This document shows, in pieces, positions 26,021 to 39,699 of a DNA stretch of 64,000 nucleotides. Source of the stretch: Monarcha castaneiventris obscurior (taxonomy: Eukaryota > Chordata > Aves > Passeriformes > Monarchidae); assembly GCA_026261815.1 (NCBI GenBank), contig JAMPIT010000890.1:4804001-4868000 (forward strand). Reading direction: 5' to 3'. A model generated the notes under the pieces. It saw only the letters and a list, made by a program, of their open reading frames with translations, searched no databases and was not told the DNA's origin. Position numbers and translations under genes: made by a program. Each line of letters starts with the position of its first letter. The first letter of the stretch is position 1.

Positions 26021-29000
26021 ATCTGCATTCAGTTTTGCAGTTGAGGCTTATTTTAATTTTTTGTATTCTTTTTTAAAAAAGCCAAGGATCTATTTGGAAA
26101 TACAGAAAAATTTCCAAAAATTTTCTAAGGTTTGCTGAATTGTTCCTGTAAAAATAAAGTGGAAAAAAACTTTTTAACCAATGTTGATGTTGCCATTTTT
26201 AAGTGTAATGTGCTTATTTCTCTATTTAGAAGAATTGTGTCTGATAGAATAAGAAGAAATAGTCTGGTGGAATGTCCTGCATGGAGGATCAGGAGGTAGC
26301 TGTCCTCCAAACAAGGAAGAAGACAAGCCTGACTAACTCAGACACTGCCCTAAAATGACATTTTTGTAGCTTTTTTTTCTACAATGATATAAAGATAGAA
26401 GAGCATGTCACCCTGTCATCTGGTAGTATACTCAAAAGTCCTGGAAAATATCACAGGTCAATTTATTTCAAAGCAGTTTCTTCCGAGTGTATCTGACAAA
26501 AACTTTCTTACATCTGGCTGTTTTCTAAGGCACACGTAAAAGTATATTTTTGAAAAGCTCTGCTTCAGCCCTAAAAGAAAGAATGAACCACTCAGCCAGT
26601 ATCAGAGCTACTTGTACAAAGCAAAAGAACACTAAAATAACAATTTGCTACTATGAAATCATGAGTAACAACCTTACCAAGACTTCTTAGGCTTGATAAA
26701 AACTTATTTTCAATTTGAATTGCATCTGTGCTCATTATATCATTTCTCCTCATTGTCACTGTACAACAGATACTTTGCCTTTTGAGGCAAATACATCAAA
26801 TCCTGGTGCTGCTCATCTTCACCCTCATTCACCATGCTCACAGTGACTCAGTACTGAGTTACCCTGAATGTAAACAAAGTGCCTTCGATCCCGTGTGTTG
26901 ATGAATTTCTCTGATATGCTGATGATGTGTTATCTCTCTAGTCACTGTGGCAAGTCACGTGATTTTATGTGCTGTGTCTATAATACCAGCCTGCTCCCAC
27001 AAACATTGATGACAGCCAGGAACAGGGAACATGTTTGCATTAAATCAGGAGCGTGTTGAAGTTGAAGTCTGTCACTTCAAGTGACTCTGAGTCTCAGTGC
27101 TCTCTTCTTCATTGAATATCTGTTTGAAAAATGATTGGTCTTGCCACCCATGGATATGGCAGGTGTTACACCATGACATATCAAAGAAGGGATCCCAGTT
27201 CTCCTGGTTTTACCATATGACAGTTTTCTCGGGCCATAAAAAGCTTTTGGAGGGAAGTTCTTTGCCTTCAAAGCAGCTATTAACTGCAATGGTCAGCATA
27301 ACATTTTTATTTTTGAGAAATATTTGTCCTGCATTGCTATAATTTTGATGAATAGATAAGGAAAAAGCAAGCAAGCAGGAACACAAGGTGAGGATGTTAA
27401 CTAGGAGGGACGAAGTCTAGATTCAGCCCTTGTTCCAGGAAAATTTTCCTGCAATTTGAATAAAAGACTCTGAATCAAATGCAGAACAGAAGGATCCTTT
27501 TCTCTTTAATTTCAGGGTCTCCTTTGGTATGGCTCCAGGTCTGGTCCAGAAGAGCATTTTCACTAGTGCAGCATCATACTATGGGAGGCCTAAATTCTGC
27601 ATACAAACAGAACCCAAGAGGACTGAGCACAAGGTGGATGAGGAGACAACTACTGACAGCTATACGGAAGTTTGGAATCTTGCTGATCACTAGGTGATGG
27701 GGACTTTAGGGAATAGGTGAGTATGAGAGGCAAACAAATCAGTTAAGTAGTTATAGAAATGTTGTTCCTGTTTTTTAAAGTCTTGACCTTCTTACTGTCT
27801 TCCAATTATTTTATTTTTCCCTGGACTGTGATTCTTAGGCATATTTGCTGTCCTTCAGAAAGATTCTTTGTGCTGCTTCAGGTAGTTAGACCATGTTGTG
27901 GGCTGGTTTCCTGCATGCTCTGAAGTTGTTAGTTATCATGCTGAGCTTGAGGTATGTAGGCTCTGTATCAGATTGCCTTTATACACTCTGGATGTGGTAC
28001 ATGAATGAGGTAAAGAAGACAGGGAAAATGGTATTTTACATTCCAATAGGCTGTGAAATCCAAATCTAGCATGAGAGAAACCACAAACACTGAAAGCTTT
28101 CAAAAACATTTTTCCTTGAAACATTTCATGACTTCACCTTCAAAAAAATATTCTCTACATTTTCAGAAGAAATTCTCATCTGAGGTCATGTGGATCTGAT
28201 CTGTGATAACAGATTAACTTTTGCTGACTTCAGTCACAAAACACTGTGTTCCCCTGAGCTCAGTCTTGCTTTCTTGGCTTCTCTCAGATCTGTAGGAACT
28301 GGTTGAGACAAACACATTTATCTGACTGTTCCCCGCTCAGACTATGAGAGTCTGTATTAACAGAGGGTGTCATGTTAATCCTCATGTAGTTTTTCCTCAG
28401 CTAGTGATAGCTCCAAATCAGATTATTGTATCAAAATGTAGTGCTTTGAAATGCTTCTCTACATGGCTTATGTTAATTCCATTATAATGGACCACAATCA
28501 CACAATTGTGATGGTAATATTTTTCACTGCTGTTGAAGATAGCTTGGCATGGGCCCAGAAAAAATGTTTCTCCAGACACAAATAGATACCAGCTCTTACA
28601 TCCTTGATAAGAACAAACATTCTATACCCTTCCATAAAAATGCAGCAGTGAAAGATTGTTGAGACACTCATTAGAAATGTCTGTAGGTTTGGAGTGAGGG
28701 GGGTTGGTTGTCTTTTTTTACACATGCAACATATCTTAATGATGCATTGAGTAAGGATTGCTTTGATAGGTATGTGAGGAGAAGAAGCCCAGACAGTGAA
28801 TGAAAATTATCTTTATGCTGCTAGAGAGTGGGAAGACTGAAATAACTCATATGTTGTCTAGTAAGGCTGAAATAATGTCAAGGGATTGTAAAGAGTCATC
28901 AACACCACCTCAGCAAGGGACAGAATCCAACTTATTGTGTAGCTAAACAGAACTTCCATGAGACAGTAAATTAATATTGTGTATGGAAAATAACACAGCG

Positions 29001-29111
29001 TATTAAATTAGATGGAGATAAAACACACAACCTGCTTTTATGGTAATGTATGATAACGTCATTTCACACATTTAAATATTTTGTGACACAGGTGTCTTGT
29101 TTCAAGGCCTT
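26021..29111. other. Unique non-coding sequence
   Basis: No gene or RNA recognised. The stretch at about 26795-26885 weakly resembles an ancient amniote repeat ('actgagttaccctgaatgta' against a 'ggagttactctggattta' type consensus) but is too degraded to annotate firmly. Confidence 0.6.
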
Positions 29112-29195
29112 TTCAAAATGAGGAAACTGAAGCAAAGTGAAAATGAGATGACTTGTCCACGGTTGTTCAGCTGGTAATTTCAGGGTCCCAGGCCA
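29112..29195 (+). repeat. MIR SINE fragment
   Basis: The sequence 'gaggaaactgaagc-aaagtga', 'gatgacttgtccacggttgttcagctggtaa', then 'tcagggtcccagg' reproduces the MIR core in order ('gaggaaactgaggcacagag', 'gacttgcccaaggtcacacagctagtaa', 'ccaggatt'). MIR is an ancient tRNA-derived, CORE-containing SINE shared by mammals, birds and reptiles. This is the best MIR match in the window and is in sense orientation. Confidence 0.75.
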
Positions 29196-32100
29196 CTGTT
29201 GGGGCAACAAGCTTTCTTCTAAAAAATCCCAGGGTATTGCCTTGGAGTGTCACCATTTTTATTAAGCTCAAACACTCAGGGAAAGCATGCACATCCTGAG
29301 GATACTACCCCAGGAAAGTCCACGTCCTACACTGGGTGATGGGAGAGGTGGGCAGAAGCTGGGGCTTGGGTCTTCCATTTAATTACACAAGCAAGGCCCA
29401 GGGGAGCTGAATTACACTGTAAGACCCAAGCAGAGAAGAGCAGATTTATAAGAGATTTAGAATTACTTGAGTTGAGGTCTATGATGACTGAATTATTCTC
29501 TCTCTAAAGACGAAAATATTTCCTAACCTTCTGTTTACTACTGCTTACTATTGAGCTTACGAGCAAACTTGAAATATGTTAGAGAGAAAGCTGACCTCTT
29601 TTGTCATTGATTTAATCATCTGTCTAACCTTACAGGTCCCCAACAGTTTGCAAAATAACAATTTTTATCTCATAACTTCTTTGGTCTTTTGCACATTGTC
29701 TCATTTTGGTTTATTTTATCTTTTGAAGACATTCCATGACTGATTTGATTAAATCAATGCAAGGAAGATTTGATAGGAAGAATTTAATTATTATTTTTCT
29801 ATGGGGAGGCTAGACAATCAGCCTGATAAATCCAGGGGATCCTTGGGACTAATGCAGAGGCAACTAAGGTTATCCATATTATAGTCCATGACTAAATATC
29901 TGCTGTCTGGTGTTTGTGAAAGCCCAGAGTGCTGAGCAGGTAGAGTTTGAGACCTGACTGGGCTGTGACTGTCACAATTCAGGTTACCTGCATGTTCCAT
30001 CACCTCCTGCTGGAGGGATTAGGAAACCTTGCCTCCCTTAACTTTGCAGCCACACAACTTTACAGTGAAGATTCAGGAAATATGTGGTGGTGTACTATTT
30101 GTCCTGGATATAGCACACTCAGCATGTCTGCACCACAGGTGGTTTTGTGTTTCAGTCTGTGCAAAGGGGTAGCAGATTTCTACTTACTCCTTTCATGCCA
30201 TGAAGTTTTTAATTCGCCTTCACTGCTGCATAGTCAGGGTTAGGGACGAGAAACATCACAGGATTAGAGATGTTATCTTAACCTCTTTGTCCTTCAGTCC
30301 TTCAAAAAATGCAGGCCTGGAGGAGTAGGAGAAGAAGAAAAGCATGATTTGATCCAAAAGATTATTTAAGATATGCATATGTTTCCCTTAGGTGAATAGA
30401 TGACAGTTTTTTCAGACTACATACATTGCAATTGAAATGGAGAGAGGCAATAACAAAAAAAAAGGGGGAGGGGGGTATAATTTTCTTGCTTGTGCTGTAA
30501 TTTCATAGTATTTTGCCTGAAACACTGGGTTTTGTGCTACTGTGATCAGGTATTGTATAACTGTACAGCTATACAAAAAACTTCCATCAGTTGCTAGTGG
30601 CATCCATAGGAAGAGAGTTAAGAACATGTTTCCAGGGCTTTTTTTCCTTTTTATTATTATATTCTTCATTCTGGTAATCGGAGAGGAAAGCCAGGCCATC
30701 TTCCTGCTTGAGCAGATTGGGAATGCTCTAAGTATCCTGCAGATGAAAATCACCACTCACATACACGTTGATATTCATCCTGTCTGGAATTTGTAAGTAA
30801 ATGTGTGTTTCTAACCCTAAGAGTAGCAGAGAATAGGTGCAGTCTGCACCTGAAAACACCAGTGGGAGCCTGGGCCAGTGCTTAGGGAGGTGATCGAGAC
30901 CATGGATCTGTTATACAGCTGTAGCTGGGAGGGTGGAGGGCGAAAGAACTTGGAGCTGTTTTCCCTATTATGTAAATTCGAGCACGTTGGAGACTTTTCT
31001 CTTTGTGGCAGAACCCGGCTGCTGGGAAAGGCAGATCTCCTCTGATGAGCAGTCAGTGTTGGAAATGGTCTTTTCCATTTTGATTTTCTCTCAAAACTAT
31101 ATTTCCTTGCTGTCTAAGAACAAGAACGTTGCGAAGATCTTAGGACAATGGAAACAGAAGAAAACCTCAGTTCAGCACGAAATTTTGGGTTGACAAAATT
31201 CAATCGATGAGGTGAGGCTGGAGCAGACTGAAGACAGCTTGTAGTGCTGGAGCAGACAGACCAGCCCAGGAACGCGCTGTTCAAGGGACAAAATTGTGTT
31301 GCGTTTAACCAGTACTGAGCTCTAAGGAGAGAAAAAGATCATCTGGGATACACCCTAGTGGTGGGATTTTGAATACTTCCCTGCAGACTGCCCGAGGACC
31401 TGCACGCATTTTTCTCTTGCTGACAGTTTGCATTTTAAGGTTTACCTACACAAAAACAAAGACCATGTACATACAGAACACCTTACCGGAAAAGGACTCT
31501 GCGAAATAGAAGTAAAATCTTCATGGTCATTAATTTCTTTTGAAATTCTAGTTAACACTGGGTCCAGCAATACAACTGTGACTATATTTATTCAAGGAAA
31601 CCAAGGCTGTTAGAAAAAGTAGACGTGTACAATTCAGTAATTAAATCGATTTTCAAAACCTTGAGAATGTGGCTCTCCTAATAATCTCGCAAGGTCAAAC
31701 ACTTGTTCCAATGATTGTAATTACACAGTAAGGACTTTACGTTACTATTTTTTTATTCTTAAATGGTCATTGCTTTGCAGGGCACAAAACAAAAAATTAA
31801 AAGCCACAATGAATCAAATCTTCTTCTATGAGGTAGAACCATCCTTATGTCTAAAATGGGGTAATAGAAGTTTAGATATTTCAAATATTCTGACAAGCCA
31901 ATTTGCAAATCCTTTACAATTAAGTCTTCTCATAATTAGTCTCTAAATTTCATCTCAAATTGAAAATTTTTTTTTTTTTTTTTTCTTTTTGTGAGGAAAG
32001 CAATCTGAAGAAATGTTGCTTTAGGAATTTCAAAAACTATCAGATATCTTTTTTTTTTCTTTGAAAGATTGAAAATCCTCAGTAATATAAGACATGTGAG

Positions 32101-33823
32101 GAGCGTGGGTTGTTTCCCCTCAAGTTTTTTTAACAAAGAAAAGTGTCTTTAAAAGAAGTCATACTTATGTCTCTGTTTGTAACACTGAACGAGTATTCAT
32201 ATTTCAAAGTCTTGGTGGCTTTTGAAGGTAACCACCCTTTGTTAAAACTACACTTAGTGAGCCTTGGTTCACAGCCTAGCTCTGTGTATTTCTCTTTCTC
32301 TTAAATTCTACTCCCTCTTTATTCTTTCATGGTCTATTTCAGGCAAAAGGGGCGAAGAGGAAACTTAATCTCATAAATTTAGGTGACAGTGAACCTAAGT
32401 TCACTGTAAGTTGAAGTTGTATCTAAGAGAGAGATTGATCAGAAGTAGTTAAGCTGTTCAGAAAAGAACCCAACCAAAGAAACAGAAAAACCCACACCCA
32501 GATACTGGATTCCCGTTCCCTTTCTGGTGAGCTGGGGAGTTCTTCTTACTGCTTGCTTTAATGTATCTTGCAGATCTCTGTCTTCCTGTGTGGAGAGTAT
32601 TTGTCATGCATTAGTGTGCTAGTGAGGTATTTTTCTTGAATTGCACTGATTCTCATCAATATAATTTTTCAATGAGATTCTGATTTTTTTTAGTTACTTT
32701 TGATTTTCTAACCAGAGAAAGAATGCAGGAATTAATCCAGTTCAAATCCAAACCTAAAAAATCCTTCACTTAACTTCTGATCTGCAAAGAATGTGAGATG
32801 GTATGAACCAGGAAAAACAACAGACCCAAACCAGACCCTTTGTGACAGATTTTTCCAATGTCCTCACTGAGTATGCTGGTGAAGTCAGGAGAAGGATTTA
32901 CTGACGCAGAATCTGACCCCAAAAAGAGAAGTAAAGAGCAGCTCTAGCAATTCTGACATTAGAGGATGTCTCCTTGCGTTTCCTAGAGGTTCTTTAGATG
33001 TTACAGCAGATTAAATTGTAATGTATGTTCCCATAGTAACTACATTTTTCTTAGTCAGTTTTGTTCCTGTGTACATTTATTAACTTTTTGAGCTTAAATG
33101 CAATAATAATGAAATATATAATACCATTCAAGCCTAATTAAGGGAGAGGGTAAAAAAATAATAGAAAATACTATAAAAACAAAGGGAGAAGAAGGACAAC
33201 AAGAAGACAATTTTAGAGATGGGCACCTTAGACAAAAAGAGTTAAACATATAAACGTGTCGTAAAGCATTGTGGACTTCCCACTAAGCATTTTTGATGTA
33301 CAAATTGCCAAAGAATGGTGTGGGAACAGGACAAATAATTGGTTTGGGATTTCTTACTCTACATTTTGTAGGTAGACTGTAGTTGATAGAAAGTAGCAAA
33401 GCATTCATAGCGCTTTGGACTTGCTAGGTCTAGTAAAAAGAATAATTCATTTATAGTTCTGAGGAAAAAGTAACTTGGGGCTTTTGCATCCTTCTTTTGC
33501 CATCTGTAGAGCTTGGTGTCATTTTCAGTGCTTTGTAGGGTCTAATAGCTGTAATATTGAGAAAAAACGACAAGTTCCCTCTGCTCAGTAGCCCCCATGT
33601 AAGACTGCAGGTCACTACTATAAAGCTTCTTTTTCAGTTATTTGCCTTTCCTCAGTCTGTGGGATTTAATAGTGTTAGAAAAGTGTTTAAATAACTGACT
33701 GTTAAAAATATTTTGCTTTTGTTTCGTTTTTCACTTTCCCTTCGAACTCCAAGTTTCCAAAGGCTTTTATATTGTCCCACATGTCAAAACCAAAATGTAA
33801 AAACAAGATATATTTTCTCTCAG
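29196..33823. other. Unique non-coding sequence
   Basis: No gene recognised. An 18-base T tract lies at 31967-31984. At 32863-32921 the order 'cactgagtatgctggtgaagtca', 'ggatttactgacgcagaatctgacccc' resembles, in reduced form, a common ancient reptilian repeat, but identity is low. Confidence 0.6.
32863..32921 (+). repeat. Possible ancient amniote repeat remnant
   Basis: The segment ends in 'gcagaatctgacccc' and contains 'ggtgaagtcag' and 'ggatttactg', all in the order seen in a degenerate interspersed repeat common in turtle and crocodile genomes. It is short and diverged, and the assignment is from memory only. Confidence 0.38.
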
Positions 33824-33855
33824 AAATAAGCAAATCTGCAAAGATTTGCTTGTTT
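33824..33855. repeat. Short perfect hairpin with GCAA loop
   Basis: Positions 33828-33837 (aagcaaatct) are the exact reverse complement of 33842-33851, separated only by 'gcaa'. Outside these arms three further A-T pairs (33824-33826 with 33853-33855) follow one T/G position, which would wobble in RNA. GCAA is a GNRA-type tetraloop. The stem is too short for a typical microRNA precursor; chance is the default reading. Confidence 0.85.
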
Positions 33856-34747
33856 TTGCATTGAATTTACCAATGTTCTATATTTCTTTAAACACTTCTC
33901 TGTTCGGTTGCAAGGGAACACAATATAGGAGCTGTGCCAGAATGTTTTACTGAAGTATGAAAAACAAGGCAGTGACTTACAGATACTGATAAAATGGTAC
34001 CCTATGTCTCCAAGCTCACAAACAACACAACTTGCTTTAAAATTTACATATAAATCAGAAAATAAATAAATCTACATTTACCTGATGCAATCTAGGAAAT
34101 TAATCAAGTGAGGAATGCTTCACAGAGATTAGTGTCTCCTTTGCCCAGAAGATGTAAAATTAAACATGAGATGTTTAAATCCCATGTATTTGCTAGTGGA
34201 GCATTGCTCTGTGATGTTTCACTAGAATAAGGCACAAGCATCAGTGATCAATTTTACATTGCCCTAAATGGTACCCCTCATTTTCCTTGTTTATCTTTCT
34301 TCTCTGTGTTCATAACAACACATTCCTACATCATGTGAGTGAGCTGAGGACATGACCTAGAACCACCCCACCTAAAACTCACCTTTCTGACTTTCTTGGT
34401 ACATACAGGGTGCAGCAGGGCTGTCAGCTTCCCACATAGTTGCCCAGGAATTAGCAAGTGGCGTTTGGGACTAGAGAGATTAGTAAATGGGTACTGTCAC
34501 AGGGAATTGTCCCCTCCTTGTCCTAGCTGGTCCATTGGCCTTGTGAGACATGACACAAAATATACCCAACAGCACCACTGAAAATGGGAAGTTCCAGGCT
34601 CTCAAGGACAGAGAAGCAGTCTTGAGCCCCTCTGGGGCAGACCAAATTCCTGCTACCTGGCATTCTGTGGTAATTTCAGTTACTTAAGTAAATATCTGTG
34701 GATGGCATTCTAAATCTTTGGGTTCTGTTATACTTGTGTGTCTTTAC

Positions 34748-34773
34748 ATATATATATATGTGTGTGTGTGTGT
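34748..34773 (+). repeat. (TA)n(TG)n dinucleotide repeat
   Basis: About seven TA steps run directly into about seven TG steps. This is a typical compound microsatellite; the alternating purine-pyrimidine pattern can adopt Z-DNA. Length polymorphism is likely. Confidence 0.88.
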
Positions 34774-37700
34774 CTTTGTGTCCACATATGTGGTTGCTCA
34801 GCCCTTCTGTGTTTCGTAACGTCACAGAGGAAATTACTGCTGCAGAATGTTGTACTATAAAAGAGTGTGGAAACACTTATAAATATGTAAATATACATCA
34901 GGGAAAAAAAACAAGCTTGAAACATTCTCATTTGTATTTAAGGTTTAAGAATTAGAGCTGAGAAGCTCACATTGTCCCCTAATGTTTCAAGGCACCACAT
35001 CTAGATTTAGTGGAGTTTAGGCTTTTATTCCCATTGATTTTCAATCTCTATTAGTAACACACAGGCAAGTGGTGTTGTCACGTTGCTCACAGTACCAAAA
35101 AATGAGTCATTTTATGTCAGTGGTTTTGTTCTAACCAAGCACCTGTTTCTAGACAAGAAACAAATCAGTTTACCTACACAATCTGGTGCACTGAGCTCCC
35201 TAAGTTACGCAGACATAAGTATGCATGGCCAAGCCTCCAGACTTTTTCAAAAGCTCACATCATGCGCTCAGCTTCCTGCGAGTTGAAAGGCACTTTACAA
35301 AAGCATTTGCACCCCTTGGGACTGACATTGAATCAAAAGGCCAGAGAGTTGGCACAGAGCTTGAAAGGTATTAGTCAGGATGCTCTACAGAGCACAGAGT
35401 CAAAGCAGAAAAATTCTGCCTTCAGCTGAAGGGAACACCTCCTAGAAACTCATCCTCTTCTCTACTCTTCAGGACACTCACTTTTTACCAGGTAAATTGC
35501 TACACTAATCCAGAGCCCCTGAGACTGTAGCTTCACTCCAGTGGCTGATGGTTTGTTACTGTGGCTGTGGGATCAGGCACCTCATCATCACTTTTGCATT
35601 GCTGTAGCATGATATCTAGGTATCTTCTTCCTGCTTTAGCATATGCAAACACTAAGGCACATCTTTGGAAAACTTTTTTCTGATTTCTTTTTTTATTTTT
35701 TTACTGTTTCACGTTGCATTCCCAGAAGAATGCAAAAAACCAGAAAGCTGCTTCCCTGCCCATAGCAGATAATTGTTTCCAGACCAAAGGTGGTTATACC
35801 GTAATTACAATCTTTCTGTCAATGAAAGTTTCATATCCTCTAATGAGTAGGTAGACATGTACACAGCTATGTTCCCTGCATAAATATGAGCATTCCTGCC
35901 ACAAAACAGGCCAATTAGTTTGGCTGTTGTTTTTTTCTCAGCATATGTGTCTGTTTTAATAATGTTTTTAATGTTTTAATAATTTAATAATTAAGCACCC
36001 TCCAGGAAATCTCTCATTTTCTTAATAATTTTATTTATCGAATGCATCTTTAGTATTGCTTGGCTGTAAAACTCAAACCTTTATCCCGCTGTTGATGCTA
36101 TTTTTTTATTATGTATTCTGATAGTGCCTGCCATGGCAGTGCCATGGATCGTGACCGTGTAGCGTGTTCTGCCTTAGCAAGGGACCAGTGGGAAAGACAT
36201 GGAGCTCGTGGTCCAAGCAGGTGGAAGCAGTGCTGCAAAGTGCCCTTCCAAGGCCCCCAGGAACCATTTCTGTCCATTTTCATGGGGTACAGGTGCTTGA
36301 GCACAGTCCAAAGATAGCCCTTTTGCCTTGAGTTAGACAACAGTAAATAGCACAGCATCAATGCTGTTTTCAGGTGGGCAGAGGTAGATTTAGAGCAGAG
36401 GAGAGATTTTTTTTCAGGAAGTACTTTATCGTCTGTCCTTGTGGGGGCCAAAAATCTCAAAAAAAGTATCCTGTCTAACCAGACAAGGCAGCTTGAAATG
36501 GTGCATGGGGCAGGGATCTGGGGCCCTCAATTCAGAGGCCCTAATTCAATGCTGGGAGAAGGGAGTTTGTTCAGCCAACCAATAATTTGGTAAGAGAGCT
36601 TACTTGAGACTGACCCTAATTGATTTACCCAAAGGCTTTCTGAAAGAATCCTCCAAAGAAATTGATCTAAGCAGTCCCATGATCATTGCACAACCACCTC
36701 TGCAATAAAACCCTAATACTGCAAAAGATGAAAAATCAAACAGTACTTCAAAGAGTATTTTCCTCTTCCTCCAAGGGAAGACTGTGACTAAAGCTGAGTA
36801 AATAATTTATAATTAATTTATAAATGTTGGCTGTTTTCCATTAGTGAAGTGTTCACAACATGAAAACAATTTTCTCAAAGGTACTCAAAATTATTCACTG
36901 AATAATGTCTGCAAATAATCCTTAGTCTTTAACGTATTCATTTTCTTGCAAATCACAGATTTCATAAAATAGAGGAGTTTTGACTGGATGTCCCTATTGT
37001 ATGGCATATTCCTCTGTGTGGATAAAATTTTTGGAATAGTGAGGATTTTTGAAGCAAACTATGAAATATTCTGTCTCCATTTTGGATGAATAGCACATTT
37101 ACAATTCTTAAACAGCAAATTTTTTTGCAGATAGACTCATTTGCAAGTCAAAATAGGGTCCAATGAAACCACTGGAAGTCCCACTTGCTTTGAGTGTCAT
37201 CTCTGAGATGGTTCCTAGCTTCCAGCTGATGGGTGTGCAGCAAGCAGGATGCACTGTTGTGACAGACAGTGAGTGAGGAGGGTGTCAGGAGAATCCACTG
37301 ATTCCTCCTCTACCTTTGCATAAATCAGAACCTAGACTTATAAGAAACCTCAATACGTCTAAGAAGGGCTACTTCATTGATTTGCCCCAGAATGAAATTA
37401 TCTGGCAAGATATTAAATTTGTAGATTTCTCAATTTCATTAGTGAGAGACAAAGAAAACAGTTAACTTTGAGAAAAACAGGTGTATTTAAACACGACTAT
37501 TTTTGAGAGGAGAGAGCCATGCTTTTAGAGTAACACCTAGTCAGGCAGAGCAGAAAATTATGTTTTCTCCTTGGACTCTGAGGGTCCAGGCTTTAGAAGG
37601 CAAAAGCATTTTGGCTTCTTTCCACAGCAGGGAACAGAAAAAGATTCCAAGTAAAACCTTGTCTGTCCCTTTCATGACAGCACAGAGCTCTGCAGATAAG

Positions 37701-38928
37701 ATTCCCCTACTGACCTAATTATCTGTTTATCTGTGCAGCAAAAAAAGGCAAACAATGAGAGGTGGTTGACCCCTCCAGAAAAGATTCAGGAGGTCCCTTG
37801 GAAAGGCCAGACCAGCCCTGTAGCATCCTTTAATCTTACAACTCACCTAGTCATGTCTGTCCCTGCTTTACAACATTCTTACTTCACGACTTTTTCCAAG
37901 CTTACTGACTCAGTAAAAGTTCCTTTCATAGCCACCCTGGAAGTGTTGCTTTGCTTTGCTTTCTTTGCCAATCTGTGTTCTTTGCAAGTGTTCAAGCACT
38001 TGACTGGAAGTTTCACTAAATTAGCTGTTTGGAAGGATGCTCCTTCTCTGCACAGAGAATCATGTAAAAGCTTGGCACAGCCAGGGAGAAGTCTGCTTTT
38101 GGCTGAGGTTCTTTGTAATGAAACTTAGTCTTTTCCAGTGAGGTGACATGGTTGCCAGGTAATCATGTAAACTGATCATTTGGGTCATGCAAGAAATTAA
38201 GTTGATGGATAAAACTGGGTCCATCTTATTCTGCCACTTTGACAAGCCACTGACCCTTGAACGGAGTTGAAAAATATCTTAGTAGAGCAGGTGGAAGTTT
38301 TTGTGGTTTGTATTTTTGGGAATTTTGATCAAAAAGAGGCCTGTGTCAATGGTATTTCTTCCAATTACTTTTTTTTTGCAAAAGATGTTCCTTTGAATGC
38401 CATTGATTTGCCACAGTATTCAAAATGAAATAATTTCAACGATCATCTTTTGCCCTTTTTCAATGATTTTGCTTAAAAAGTAAATGGGATTAGCTCATTT
38501 TTTCTTGGTTTTTCATTCCTTTTTTTGGAGAAAGACAGCTTAACATGGGAAAGGTATTTAAAAAAAAAGAGTCGGTCTTGCCCATCAAAACATAGTGAAC
38601 CATATTTAAAGAACTCTTTATAAATTAAAAACTTCCAGAATTGCAAATTGTCTTTGAACTATCCATTTTCTATATAAAATTTAATTGCCCTTTTTAACTA
38701 TCCTGTTTCTACAGTCAGTGGGCACATGTCAATATCCTTCTCCTTTCTTATAAGTTAAATAAGGAAAAATCATGTTTTCAGCATTTACCTGACTTTGAAA
38801 TAGATTTTTCAGAAAGTCTGACTGCCCTACAGTTTTTAATGTGTACCTGTCACCAGATGAAATAGTTTGAAATCTGTATGGAGCTTCAGGACTGAAGTTA
38901 CCAAATAGAAATTATTTCTTTTTAATTT

Positions 38929-38951
38929 ATATATATATATATATCTATATA
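38929..38951 (+). repeat. (TA)n simple repeat
   Basis: About nine TA units with one 'TATC' interruption near the end, in very AT-rich DNA. It is a short microsatellite. Confidence 0.85.
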
Positions 38952-39699
38952 AAAATGAATTCTGCATATTTTCTGGGCAGCCTTGTGGGTTGTTGTTTTC
39001 TTTTTCCACCACGGAATCTCTAAATATGTGTTTGCAAGTAGCCCAAGTGGTATTTCCTAGGGCTGTAAGCAGCAAGGGAAGCTTTGGTGACTGTCTCGAG
39101 AGGTAAATGGTGTCTCCCTCCTTTGCAGATCAGCAAAACTGCAGTGAGGTGAATTTCTCTGTAACGAAAAGAAAGAGCTTGGCATTTCCTCTCTTCTTTA
39201 AGAAGCAGAGGTACGATGTTAGTTCCATTTGTTCCAGTCTGCAAACACTAAAAATTGTCCACTTTTAACATATCGGTGCCTCTCTAATGGCTCACTGCAG
39301 AAGGAGCTGAAACTAACAATTCATCTTCCAGCAATTTCCTTTGCAAAGAAAGCATTGATGAGGACTCTCAACAAAGTAGACAAGCTTGTCTTTTAAAAGA
39401 CAGCCATCTCCCCCTTCCAATTTTCAGTCCAAATATTTCCCACTGATGAATTTTTGTGAGGGTATTGTGACTATTTATGAGGTATCATTACATTTATGAG
39501 GTTCTCATGAAAGGGGCATTTACTCTTCATCTTCTTGTGCTCCTTGCTGAGAGTGTAGGAAAGAAATAAAGGAGCTGGCAGGGTTCCCCCTCCTATACAA
39601 ATGTGGATTTCCCCTGCCGGGGATTTAAATGCAACATGAGTGTGGTGTAACTACAGGAAGATCTTCCCAGGTCTTTGTGGGAATGTGCATATTCCTGGG

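Larger units (their letters stand above)
33856..39699. other. Unique non-coding sequence
   Basis: No gene recognised; open frames stay at or below about 131 codons (37733-38128 plus) without domains. It contains a TA/TG dinucleotide tract at 34748-34773, a TA tract at 38929-38951, and an AT-rich block at 35940-36060 with repeated homeodomain-type TAATTA/AATAATT words. A weak trace of an ancient palindromic repeat may lie at 37155-37200. Confidence 0.6.

Noticed and set aside
26795..26885. Possible ancient amniote repeat
   Set aside because: Word order is suggestive, but identity is too low to separate from chance by eye.
30461..30476. A-tract followed by G runs, possible quadruplex
   Set aside because: Two G runs of five and six cannot supply four separate GGG runs with loops.
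37155..37200. Possible trace of a palindromic repeat ('ccaatgaaaccactggaagtccca')
   Set aside because: Only one arm is visible and the core is poorly matched.
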